Positions 32,712-40,662 of a stretch of DNA of 64,000 nucleotides are shown piece by piece. The notes beneath the pieces were generated by a model. It did no database searches. It saw only the letters and a list, made by a program, of their open reading frames with translations, and had not been told where the DNA came from. The stretch comes from Actinomycetes bacterium (lineage in GTDB: Bacteria; Actinomycetota; Acidimicrobiia; Acidimicrobiales; RAAP-2), in the NCBI GenBank assembly GCA_021777285.1, contig JAJYDR010000001.1, positions 1 through 64,000 on the forward strand. Direction: 5' to 3'. The position numbers and the translations under genes were made by a program. Numbering within the stretch: position 1 is the stretch's first letter; each line of letters opens with the position of its first letter.

Positions 32712-35414
32712 TTGGCGCTGAAGAAGATCCGGGTACACGAGCTCTCGAAGGAACTCGGGATGACGAGCAAGGAGTTGCTCGCGCTCGCTCAGAAACTAGG
32801 CATCGGTGCCTCGAGCCCGTCGGCGTCCATCGAGGACGCCCAGGCCGACCGCATTCGCCGGCGCGCGGACGCCGACGGCCTGCGACGCCAGGTCCAACCC
32901 GACGAGCCCAAGGTCACCAAGGCGGCCCACGCGGCCAAGTCCGCACCCGTCAGCGAGAGCGCCCCGGCGCCCGCCGCGGTGACGCCAACCGCGCCCGCGC
33001 CGGCCGCGCCGAGCGAGGCGCCCGCCGAGCGAGTCGCCGCCAGCGTCGAGGCCACCACCTCGCCCGCACCGGCTGCGCCCGCCGCGCCGAGCGAGGCGCC
33101 CGAGGCGCCCAAGGTCGTGCGCAGTCGCGCGACGCCGCCCAAGCCCGCGCCGACGCGCACCGTCTCGCCCGACGGTCCCACGACGATTCGACCCACCCAG
33201 CGTCCGGCGGGCGGGGAGGGCTCCGAGTCGCCCCAGCCCAAGCGGCCACCGCTGTCCATGACGGGACGCCCGATCCCGCCGCCGCCCGGCCGGCCACTCA
33301 GTCCGTCGGGACGCCCGATCCCGCCGCCGCCCGGCGCGCGGCGCCCAATCAGCAGTGCACCGAGCCGTCCGGGTGGGCCGGGAGCACGGCCATCCTCGCG
33401 GCCCGGCGGCCCGCCGCGCACCGGCGCCCCTCGTCCCGGTGGCGCCGGATTCGGCGGTCCGCGGACCGGTCCCGGTTCGGGTCCCTCCAGTGCACCGGGA
33501 CGCCCGCCCGCACGCGGCGGCGGTGGCCCGCGCGGCTCACAGCGCAAGGCGACCCGCCGGCGCCGTCGCAACATCGAGGAGCTCGAGCCGACCCAGATGA
33601 CCACCTGGCAGCCGAGTAGCGCGCCGGTGCCCGACGGTGAGGTCATCATCGAGCGCGGCTCGACCGCGAAGGACGTGGGGCCCAAGCTCAACCGCAGCGC
33701 CGCTGACATCATCCGGTTCCTCTTCCTCCAGGGCGAGATCGTCACCGCCGTCCAGGGACTGAGCGACGACATGATCGAGCTGTACGCGGCCGAAGTCGGC
33801 GCGTCGGTCCGTCTCGTTGACCCGGGCGAGCAGCAAGAGGCCGCCCTGCTGGCGAAGTTCTTTGACGAGGACGACCTCGACGACGAGATCCCCGCCACGC
33901 CGCGACCCCCGGTCGTGACCGTGATGGGCCACGTCGACCACGGCAAGACCAAGCTGCTCGACCAGATCCGCAAGTCCAACGTCGTCGCCGGCGAGGCGGG
34001 TGGCATCACCCAGCACATCGGCGCCTACACCGCAACCTGGCGCGGCCGTTCGATCACGTTCCTCGACACACCCGGCCACGAGGCCTTCACAGCAATGCGC
34101 GCCCGCGGTGCCCGGGTCACCGACATCGTGATCCTCGTGGTCGCGGCCGATGACGGGGTCATGCCCCAGACGGTCGAGGCCATCAACCACGCCAAGGCGG
34201 CCGACGTCACCCTGATCGTCGCCGTGAACAAGATCGACAAGGCCGACGCCAACCCCGATCGCGTGCTCCAACAGATCAGCGAGTACGGGCTCGTACCCGA
34301 GAAGTGGGGCGGGGACACGATCTGCGTCGAGATCTCGGCGCTGCAGAACGTCGGCATCGACGAACTGCTCGAGCAGGTGCTCCTGGTCGCAGAGATGAGC
34401 GAGCTCGTCGCGCGCCCGTCGGGCCGTGCCGTTGGCACGGTACTCGAGGCCAATCTCGAAGTCGGTCGCGGTCCGGTCGCCACCGTCATGGTCCAAAAGG
34501 GACTGCTGGCCGTCGGTGACCCGGTGGTCGCCGGTGCCGCCTACGGCAAGGTGAAGGCGCTCATCAACGACCGTGGCCAACAGGTCAAGTCGGCGAGCCC
34601 CTCGACGCCGGTCCAGGTCCTGGGATTCAGCGAACCGCCGCTCGCCGGCGACGAGATGCGCGTCGCCGACGACCTCGGCCACGCCCGCTCGCTCGCCGAG
34701 GCGCGAGCCCAGCGCGTTCGCCTGGTGGGCCACCAGCCCGTGGCCGCCGCCAGTGGCGCGCGACTCGAGGACCTCTTCGAGCAGATCCAGCGCGGTGAGA
34801 CCGCAACCCTCAACCTCGTGTTGAAGGCCGACGTGCAAGGCTCACTCGAGGCTTGCACCGAGTCGCTGCGCAAGCTCGAGCGCGATGACGTGAAGCTGGT
34901 GCTCGTGCACCGCGGCGTCGGCGGGATCACCGAGAACGACGTGCAGCTCGCCAAGGCGTCCAACGCCACCATCATCGGGTTCAACGTCCGTCCGGACCGG
35001 CGCAGCCGCGAGTTGGCCGAGGCCGAGGGCGTCGAGGTCCGCACCTACGAGATCATCTACAAGCTCATCGAAGAGATCGAGGCGGCCATGCTCGGCCTGC
35101 TCTCGCCGGTCTTCGAAGAGGTGGTCACGGGCGAGGCCGAGGTTCGCGAGGTCTTCCGGGTGCCCAAGGTCGGTGCGATCGCGGGCTGCTTCGTGCGCGA
35201 AGGCGTCATCACCCGCGGCTCCAAGGTGCGATTCCTGCGCGAGGGCACGATCATCTGGAAGGGCACGATCACGTCGCTGCGGCGCTTCAAGGACGACGCG
35301 CGCGAGGTCCAGTCGGGCTTCGAGTGCGGTATCGGCCTGTCGGACTACCAGGACCTCAAGGAAGGCGACATCATCGAGACCTTCGATGAGCGTGAGATTC
35401 CGCGAACGGCGTAA
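32712..35414 (+). CDS. infB: Translation initiation factor IF-2
   Basis: GTPase that brings initiator tRNA to the ribosome. The 900-residue product begins with an IF2-N domain ([20 protein letters not shown]), then a long Ala/Pro/Arg-rich disordered region (about 60-290) holding repeated RPIPPPPG blocks and a GGP/RGG stretch, then a second N domain, the G domain ([36 protein letters not shown]), and the IF2 domains II, III and C-terminal. TTG 32712 follows AAGGGA by five bases. A 65-base gap separates it from ylxR. Confidence 0.97.
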   Translation: MALKKIRVHELSKELGMTSKELLALAQKLGIGASSPSASIEDAQADRIRRRADADGLRRQVQPDEPKVTKAAHAAKSAPVSESAPAPAAVTPTAPAPAAPSEAPAERVAASVEATTSPAPAAPAAPSEAPEAPKVVRSRATPPKPAPTRTVSPDGPTTIRPTQRPAGGEGSESPQPKRPPLSMTGRPIPPPPGRPLSPSGRPIPPPPGARRPISSAPSRPGGPGARPSSRPGGPPRTGAPRPGGAGFGGPRTGPGSGPSSAPGRPPARGGGGPRGSQRKATRRRRRNIEELEPTQMTTWQPSSAPVPDGEVIIERGSTAKDVGPKLNRSAADIIRFLFLQGEIVTAVQGLSDDMIELYAAEVGASVRLVDPGEQQEAALLAKFFDEDDLDDEIPATPRPPVVTVMGHVDHGKTKLLDQIRKSNVVAGEAGGITQHIGAYTATWRGRSITFLDTPGHEAFTAMRARGARVTDIVILVVAADDGVMPQTVEAINHAKAADVTLIVAVNKIDKADANPDRVLQQISEYGLVPEKWGGDTICVEISALQNVGIDELLEQVLLVAEMSELVARPSGRAVGTVLEANLEVGRGPVATVMVQKGLLAVGDPVVAGAAYGKVKALINDRGQQVKSASPSTPVQVLGFSEPPLAGDEMRVADDLGHARSLAEARAQRVRLVGHQPVAAASGARLEDLFEQIQRGETATLNLVLKADVQGSLEACTESLRKLERDDVKLVLVHRGVGGITENDVQLAKASNATIIGFNVRPDRRSRELAEAEGVEVRTYEIIYKLIEEIEAAMLGLLSPVFEEVVTGEAEVREVFRVPKVGAIAGCFVREGVITRGSKVRFLREGTIIWKGTITSLRRFKDDAREVQSGFECGIGLSDYQDLKEGDIIETFDEREIPRTA

Positions 35415-35417
35415 GCC

Positions 35418-35777
35418 ATGGGTCACCCGAGTGGACATCACACCTATCCGCGGTCGGCCCGCGTCAACCAGATCCTGCGCGAGATCATCTCGGACGAGCT
35501 GGTGCGACTGTCGGACATCGACGAGCGCATTGGCCTGCTCACGGTGACCGGCGTCGAGACGTCGCCGGACCTGCGCCAGGCCGTGGTGTTCTTCGACTCG
35601 CTCTCGAGCGAGGCCCGCGACGTGCTCGAGGAGCACCGCCGTCAGCTCCAGGGCGCGGTCAACGCCCAGACCCGCCTCAAGCGCACGCCGATCATGACGT
35701 TCCTGGCCGACCCGGCGATCGCGTCGGGCCAGGCGGTCGAGGAGATCCTGCGGCGGCATCGAGACGATGTCGAGTAA
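35418..35777 (+). CDS. rbfA: Ribosome-binding factor A
   Basis: 30S maturation factor acting near 16S helix 1. The 119-residue KH-fold protein shows RVNQILREIISDELVRL, the VVFFDSL strand and the LKRTPIMTFLAD segment typical of RbfA. It starts three bases after infB and overlaps truB by eleven bases. Confidence 0.95.
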   Translation: MGHPSGHHTYPRSARVNQILREIISDELVRLSDIDERIGLLTVTGVETSPDLRQAVVFFDSLSSEARDVLEEHRRQLQGAVNAQTRLKRTPIMTFLADPAIASGQAVEEILRRHRDDVE

Positions 35778-36663
35778 CGGCATGTTGCTGCTCGACAAGT
35801 CGGGCGGAATGACGAGCCACGACGTGGTCGCGCGGGTTCGGCGCATCGTCGGTGAGCGCCGCGTCGGCCACGCCGGCACACTCGACCCGATGGCCACCGG
35901 GCTGCTCATCGTCGCCCTCGGACCGGCGACGCGGCTCTTGCGCTTCGTCCAGGCCGAGACGAAGCGCTACGTCGGGACCGTCGAGCTCGGCGTCGCGACC
36001 GACTCGCTCGACGCCGACGGCACGGTGGTCGCGCGCGCGCCCGTGCCCGCGATCGACGGGCCGACGATAGCCGCGGCCGCGGCCACGCTCACCGGTGCCC
36101 AGCAGCAGGTGCCCCCGATGGTCTCGGCGGTCAAGATCGGCGGCGAACGGCTCTACGACCTCGCGCGACGAGGTGTCGAGGTGGCGCGCCCGGCACGGTC
36201 GATCACCGTGGAGTCCTTCAGCCTCACCCCGGCGGGGGAGAACCGGTGGGATTTCGACGTCGTCTGCTCGACGGGCACGTACGTGAGGGTGCTGGCGAGC
36301 GACCTCGCCGAGCGCCTCGGCACCGTCGGCCACCTGGTCGCCCTGCGGCGCACGGCCATCGGCCACCACGACGTCGCGAACGCGCTCACCCTCGAGGCGC
36401 TCAGCGACGCGGTGCGCCTCGGGCCGGCCCCGGTCGTCCCGGCGCGCGCGATGGTTGAGCACCTGGGCAGCGTGACCCTTACCGAGGACGCGCTCCGGCG
36501 CATCGTGCAGGGCCAGCGCATCGAGCTGTCCGACACCGTCACTGGTCCGACACTGGCGGCGCTCGATGAGACGGGCGAACTCGTCGCGATACTCGGTCGT
36601 CGCGGCGAGCGGTGGCAGCCCGAAATTGTCTTTAGCGCCGGCGCGAACCCGGGTCACCCGTAG
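35767..36663 (+). CDS. truB: tRNA pseudouridine-55 synthase
   Basis: Makes pseudouridine 55 in the T-loop of tRNAs. The 298-residue product has catalytic Asp40 in VGHAGTLDPMATGLL, the LDKSGGMTSHDVV start, a YVGTVELGVATDSLD segment, and a C-terminal PUA-like part. It overlaps rbfA and its TAG stop is the beginning of the -10 element of ribF. Confidence 0.96.
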   Translation: MSSNGMLLLDKSGGMTSHDVVARVRRIVGERRVGHAGTLDPMATGLLIVALGPATRLLRFVQAETKRYVGTVELGVATDSLDADGTVVARAPVPAIDGPTIAAAAATLTGAQQQVPPMVSAVKIGGERLYDLARRGVEVARPARSITVESFSLTPAGENRWDFDVVCSTGTYVRVLASDLAERLGTVGHLVALRRTAIGHHDVANALTLEALSDAVRLGPAPVVPARAMVEHLGSVTLTEDALRRIVQGQRIELSDTVTGPTLAALDETGELVAILGRRGERWQPEIVFSAGANPGHP

Positions 36664-36666
36664 GTT
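36661..36666 (+). promoter_or_regulatory. Probable leaderless -10 element for ribF
   Basis: TAGGTT, seven bases, then ATG 36674. The TAG is also the truB stop codon. Without a leader there is no room for an FMN riboswitch here. Confidence 0.55.
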
Positions 36667-36673
36667 GGCTGCG

Positions 36674-37633
36674 ATGATCGTGTGGCGCGACGGCGACTAC
36701 GTGGAACTCGACGAGCGGCGCAGCGCGGTCGCGATCGGCGTGTTCGACGGGCTGCACCGCGGCCACCAGCAGGTCATCGCCCGGGCAAGGGACCTCGCGA
36801 GCGTGCACACGAGCCGTCTCGCGGTGGTCACCTTCTTCCCGCACCCCGCGCTCACGGTGCACCCCGAGCGTGCCCCCGTGGCGATCGGCACTCTCGCCCA
36901 GCGTCTCGACGGCTTCGAACGTCTCGGCGTCGAACTGGTGCGGGTCCTGCACTTTGACGAGCAGCTCGCCCTCGAGTCCGCGCCGTCGTTCGTGGACCGC
37001 GTGCTCGTGCACGACCTGCGCGCGGCCGACGTCGTGGTGGGCGAGGACTTCCGCTACGGGCACGACCGAGCCGGCAACGTCGCGACGCTCAGTGCGGCGG
37101 GGCTCGCCGAAGACTTCCGGGTGCACGCGCTGGCCCTGGCCGGCGACGGGCACCGCTGGTCCTCGACGGCCATTCGCGAGGCGGTGGCGGTCGCGGACCT
37201 GGAGCGCGCGACCGCGATCCTGGGCCGACCGTTCACCCTGCGCGGGGTCGTCGAGCACGGCGACGCCCGGGGCCGCGAACTCGGCTTCGCCACGGCCAAC
37301 CTGCGAATCGACGACGGGGCACTCTGCCCGCCGCCGGGCGTCTACGCGGCGTCGGTGCGAACGCCCGACGGGCGCTGGTGGTGCGGCGCGGTGTCCATCG
37401 GGCGGCGCCCGCAGTTCTACGAGGACGGCGAGACCCTCGTCGAGGCGCACCTCGTCGATTTCAGCGGCGACCTCTACGGCGCGACGATCGACGTGGCGTT
37501 CGTCAAGCGCCTGCGCGGCCAGGTGCGCTTCGACTCGGTTGAGGATCTCATCGCCCAAATGGGGCGCGACGTGGCCGAAAGCCGGGAAAGTTTCGCGATT
37601 TCGCCACCAACGACCTGGACACTGCTAGGCTAA
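36674..37633 (+). CDS. ribF: Bifunctional riboflavin kinase/FAD synthetase
   Basis: Converts riboflavin to FMN and FAD. The 319-residue product has the adenylyltransferase domain (IGVFDGLHRGHQQVI, VVGEDFRYGHDRAGN, WSSTAIREAVAVADLE) and a C-terminal riboflavin kinase domain (RGRELGFATANLRID, GVYAASVRT, the SFDGDLYG-type motif as FSGDLYGATIDV). ATG 36674 is fixed by the normal N-terminus and the -10 spacing; an in-frame start inside truB is rejected. Position between truB and rpsO is canonical. Confidence 0.96.
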   Translation: MIVWRDGDYVELDERRSAVAIGVFDGLHRGHQQVIARARDLASVHTSRLAVVTFFPHPALTVHPERAPVAIGTLAQRLDGFERLGVELVRVLHFDEQLALESAPSFVDRVLVHDLRAADVVVGEDFRYGHDRAGNVATLSAAGLAEDFRVHALALAGDGHRWSSTAIREAVAVADLERATAILGRPFTLRGVVEHGDARGRELGFATANLRIDDGALCPPPGVYAASVRTPDGRWWCGAVSIGRRPQFYEDGETLVEAHLVDFSGDLYGATIDVAFVKRLRGQVRFDSVEDLIAQMGRDVAESRESFAISPPTTWTLLG

Positions 37634-37717
37634 GACCTCGGTCAGCGACGCTGATCGTGTGGGTCGTCAAGTGGGCGGCTCGCAGCTGGACCACCGACTC
37701 ATAAGGCAAACGACGTT
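37626..37717 (+). promoter_or_regulatory. Promoter and leader hairpin of rpsO
   Basis: TAGGCT at 37626-37631 in the end of ribF could start a leader of about 80 bases. The leader has an 8-bp hairpin (37639-37646 with 37650-37657, one G-U pair, GAC loop). S15 represses its own translation through diverse leader structures in several bacterial groups; this is a candidate for another. Confidence 0.45.
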
Positions 37718-37975
37718 ATGGCTGAGAAGCAGCAGATCATCAAGGACTTTCAGGCCCACGAGACGGACACGGGCTCGCCCGAAGTCCAAATCGCGATCCT
37801 GACGGACCGGATCTCGCACTTGACCGAGCACCTCAAGGTCCACAAGGGTGATCACCACACCCGCCGTGGACTCATGAAACTCATCGGCCAGCGACGCCGC
37901 CTGCTCGACTACGTGCAGCGCGACAACGTCGAACGTTATCGCTCCCTGATCGGCCGTCTCGGTATTCGTCGCTAG
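37718..37975 (+). CDS. rpsO: 30S ribosomal protein S15
   Basis: Primary 16S rRNA-binding protein. The 85-residue product has the four-helix S15 fold with [22 protein letters not shown] and the [20 protein letters not shown] rRNA-binding segment. It is slightly shorter than the usual 88-89 residues but complete. rpsO followed by pnp is conserved. Confidence 0.98.
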   Translation: MAEKQQIIKDFQAHETDTGSPEVQIAILTDRISHLTEHLKVHKGDHHTRRGLMKLIGQRRRLLDYVQRDNVERYRSLIGRLGIRR

Positions 37976-38104
37976 CCGTTACGCCGACGCCGTCGGCGTA
38001 CGCAACACATCCGAGACCTCGGAGGCCAGTGGAGAATCGTCGCCGTCGTCGACGGTTGCCCACTGGGATCCGGGCGGAGTGTTGCCTACCGCTAAGGAGC
38101 AACC
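37976..38104 (+). promoter_or_regulatory. Structured leader of pnp with three hairpins
   Basis: The 129-base gap before pnp holds a 9-bp hairpin (37980-37988 with 37992-38000), a small CCGAG/CTCGG hairpin (38011-38022), and a larger two-tier hairpin whose outer arms are 38026-38032 and 38060-38066 and whose inner arms are 38043-38047 and 38051-38055. None has a T-tract. AAGGAG precedes the ATG. In E. coli PNPase represses its own mRNA after RNase III cuts a leader hairpin; similar control is plausible here but unproven. Confidence 0.5.
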
Positions 38105-40585
38105 ATGACTGACGCGATTCGCGTAAGCCGCCCGCTATCGGGCACAGACAAGACACTGAGTTTCGAGGCCGGACGCCTCGCACAACTCGCCGACGGGGCG
38201 GTGGTGGCGCGCATCGGTGACACGATGCTGCTCGCCAGCGTCACCGCGGCACGCACGGTTCGCGAGGGGATGGACTTCTTCCCCCTGACCGTGGACATCG
38301 AGGAGCGTTCCTACGCCGCGGGCAAGATTCCCGGCGCGTTCTTCCGGCGCGAGGGCAAGCCGTCAGACCAGGCCATCCTGATCTGCCGACTGATCGACCG
38401 CCCGCTTCGCCCCTCGTTCCCCAAGGGCTTCCGCAACGAGGTCCAGGTCGTCGGCACGATCTTCAGTGCCGACCAGGAGAACCCGCACGACATCCTGGCG
38501 ATCAACGCGGCGTCGGCGGCGCTGATGCTCTCGGGGATCCCCTTCGACGGTCCCATCGGGGCCGTGCGCATGGCCTACACCACCGACGGCACGTGGATGG
38601 CCCACCCCACCTACGCCCAGGGTGACGAGTCGGTCTTCGAACTCGTCGTCGCGGGCCGGGCGCTCGGCGAGGAAGCCGACGCCGACGTGGCCATCATGAT
38701 GGTCGAGGCCGGCGGGACCGAGGGTTCCTTCGAGAAGTACGCCGACGGGGCGCCCAAGGTCGACGAGGAAGTCCTCGCCGCGGGGCTCGAGGCCTCCAAG
38801 CAGTGGATCCGCGAGTCGATCCAACTCCAGCGCGAGCTGGTCGCCGCCTACGTGGCCGAGCGCGGTCCCATCGAGATGATTCCCTACCAGGTGTTCCGCG
38901 ACTACCAGGATGACGTCTACGCCCGCGTCGAGGCCGTTGGACTGACCGCGCTCGACAACGCCAACCGGATCAGCGAGAAGCAGGCCCGCGCGACCGCGCT
39001 GGCCGACGCGACCGCCGTCATCGTCGAGCAGCTGAGCGACGAGTTCGCCGAGCGCGTCAGCGAGATCAAGGCGGCGGTGAAGGCCGTCACGAAGAAGCTC
39101 GTGCGCAGCCGCATCGTGAGCGACGGGGTGCGCATCGACGGCCGCGGCACGACCGACATCCGGCCCCTGTCGGCCGAGGTCGACCTCTTCCCGATGACCC
39201 ACGGCTCGGCGCTCTTCCAGCGCGGCGAGACCCAGGTCGTGAACGTGACGACGCTCGGCATGCCGCGCATGCGCCAGCAGCTCGACACGATCAGCCCCGA
39301 CGAGTTCCGCCGGTACATGCACCACTACAACTTCCCGCCGTACTCGGTGGGCGAGACCGGCCGGGTCGGGATGCCCAAGCGTCGCGAGATCGGCCACGGC
39401 ATGCTCGCCGAGCGCGCCCTGATCCCCGTGCTGCCGAGCGAGCAGGACTTCGCCTACACCCTGCGGGTCGTCTCGGACATCATGCAGTCCAACGGCTCTA
39501 CGTCGATGGCCTCGGTCTGTGGCTCGACGCTGTCGCTGATGGCGGCGGGCGTGCCGATCAAGGCGCCGGTCGCCGGCATCGCGATGGGCCTCGTGTACGA
39601 GAACGGCTCGTACGTCACCCTGACCGACATCCTCGGGGCCGAAGACGCCTTCGGTGACATGGACTTCAAGGTCGCCGGTACCGCCGACGCGGTGACCGCC
39701 CTGCAGTTGGACACCAAGATTGACGGCCTGCCCGCCAACGTGCTGGCCGACGCCCTGCGCCAGGCCCACCAGGCCCGCCTCACGATCCTTGACGTGATCA
39801 CCTCGACGATCGACGCGCCGCGCGCCGAGGTGTCCGAGGTAGCGCCGAAGATCGTGACCCTCGAGATTCCGATTGACAAGATCGGCGAGGTCATCGGGCC
39901 CAAGGGCAAGGTCATCAACACCCTCCAGCAGGAGACCGGCGCGGACATCGCCGTGGACGACGACGGCGTCGTCGGCACCGTGACCATCGGTGCCAAGGAC
40001 GGCCGGGCCGTTGAAGAGGCCCGCCGACGCATCGCGCTGATCCTCGACCCGCCGACGGCTGAAGTCGGCGCGACCTACGCCGGGCGCGTGGTGAACATCG
40101 CCAAGTTCGGTGCGTTCGTCAGCCTGATGCCCGGACGCGATGGGCTGCTGCACATCTCCAAGATGTCGCCACTCAACGGCGGCAAGCGAATCGGACAGGT
40201 TGAGGACGTTCTGGAACTCGGTCAGGCGATCGAGGTCCGTGTCGACGACATCGACCCCCAGGGCAAAGTGTCGCTGTCACTGGCCGGCGAGTACGCCGAC
40301 GTTGCCACCGACACCGCCGAGGCTGACGGCCCGCGCTCACGCCCGCAGCGTGACCGTGGCGACCGCGGCGACCGTGGCGACCGTGGCGACCGTGGCGACC
40401 GCGGCGACCGTGGGGACCGCGGCGACCGTGGCACTCAGGGTTCGCGTCCCGCCGTCTCCTCGTTCGAGGCGTCCTTCGAGGAAGAGCTGGCGAACGAGAT
40501 CGGCGACCTCGGTCCGCGCGACACCTCGTTCGGTGAAGGCGACGGTGGCGGAAGCCGCCGGGGTCCGCGCTCGCGCCGACGCTAG
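38105..40585 (+). CDS. pnp: Polynucleotide phosphorylase with a Gly-Asp-Arg repeat tail
   Basis: 3'-5' phosphorolytic exoribonuclease. The 826-residue product has two RNase PH domains separated by a helical domain (first about 10-240; second from about 340 with GETQVVNVTTLG and MGLVYENG), then KH (IPIDKIGEVIGPKGKVI) and S1 (GRVVNIAKFGAFVSLMPGRDGLLHIS). After about residue 745 comes a basic low-complexity tail with nine consecutive Asp-Arg-Gly triplets, encoded by a 9-bp tandem DNA repeat. The tail resembles RGG-type RNA-binding extensions. ATG 38105 has AAGGAG upstream. Confidence 0.97.
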   Translation: MTDAIRVSRPLSGTDKTLSFEAGRLAQLADGAVVARIGDTMLLASVTAARTVREGMDFFPLTVDIEERSYAAGKIPGAFFRREGKPSDQAILICRLIDRPLRPSFPKGFRNEVQVVGTIFSADQENPHDILAINAASAALMLSGIPFDGPIGAVRMAYTTDGTWMAHPTYAQGDESVFELVVAGRALGEEADADVAIMMVEAGGTEGSFEKYADGAPKVDEEVLAAGLEASKQWIRESIQLQRELVAAYVAERGPIEMIPYQVFRDYQDDVYARVEAVGLTALDNANRISEKQARATALADATAVIVEQLSDEFAERVSEIKAAVKAVTKKLVRSRIVSDGVRIDGRGTTDIRPLSAEVDLFPMTHGSALFQRGETQVVNVTTLGMPRMRQQLDTISPDEFRRYMHHYNFPPYSVGETGRVGMPKRREIGHGMLAERALIPVLPSEQDFAYTLRVVSDIMQSNGSTSMASVCGSTLSLMAAGVPIKAPVAGIAMGLVYENGSYVTLTDILGAEDAFGDMDFKVAGTADAVTALQLDTKIDGLPANVLADALRQAHQARLTILDVITSTIDAPRAEVSEVAPKIVTLEIPIDKIGEVIGPKGKVINTLQQETGADIAVDDDGVVGTVTIGAKDGRAVEEARRRIALILDPPTAEVGATYAGRVVNIAKFGAFVSLMPGRDGLLHISKMSPLNGGKRIGQVEDVLELGQAIEVRVDDIDPQGKVSLSLAGEYADVATDTAEADGPRSRPQRDRGDRGDRGDRGDRGDRGDRGDRGDRGTQGSRPAVSSFEASFEEELANEIGDLGPRDTSFGEGDGGGSRRGPRSRRR
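40352..40432 (+). repeat. Nine tandem copies of a 9-bp repeat inside pnp
   Basis: The unit GACCGYGGC repeats nine times without interruption; two positions vary (C/T at position 6 and one G for C in the eighth unit region). It encodes Asp-Arg-Gly. Such arrays can change copy number by slippage without frameshift. Confidence 0.9.
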
Positions 40586-40621
40586 GTTCCTGGTGAGCTT
40601 CGGTTCACTCGTGACGTTCGA

Positions 40622-40662
40622 GACTCGCCCGCCATCCGCTCAAGGCTGATGGCGGGCGAGTC
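40622..40662 (+). promoter_or_regulatory. 14-bp hairpin over the start codon of the YfhO-like gene
   Basis: A perfect inverted repeat (40622-40635 with 40649-40662) has its right arm beginning exactly at the ATG; the 13-base loop contains the Shine-Dalgarno-like AAGG. It could sequester the start codon, or act as a pnp terminator lacking a T-tract. Confidence 0.55.

Noticed and set aside
36640..36673. FMN riboswitch before ribF
   Set aside because: The gene appears leaderless and overlaps a -10 with the truB stop, so there is no leader to hold a riboswitch.
38363..40153. 596-codon minus-strand open frame opposite pnp
   Set aside because: Pure shadow of PNPase codons, His/Asp/Val/Arg-rich, with no recognisable domain or start context.
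40352..40432. Tandem 9-bp repeats as a CRISPR array
   Set aside because: Units are contiguous, too short, in frame inside pnp and encode Asp-Arg-Gly; there are no spacers.
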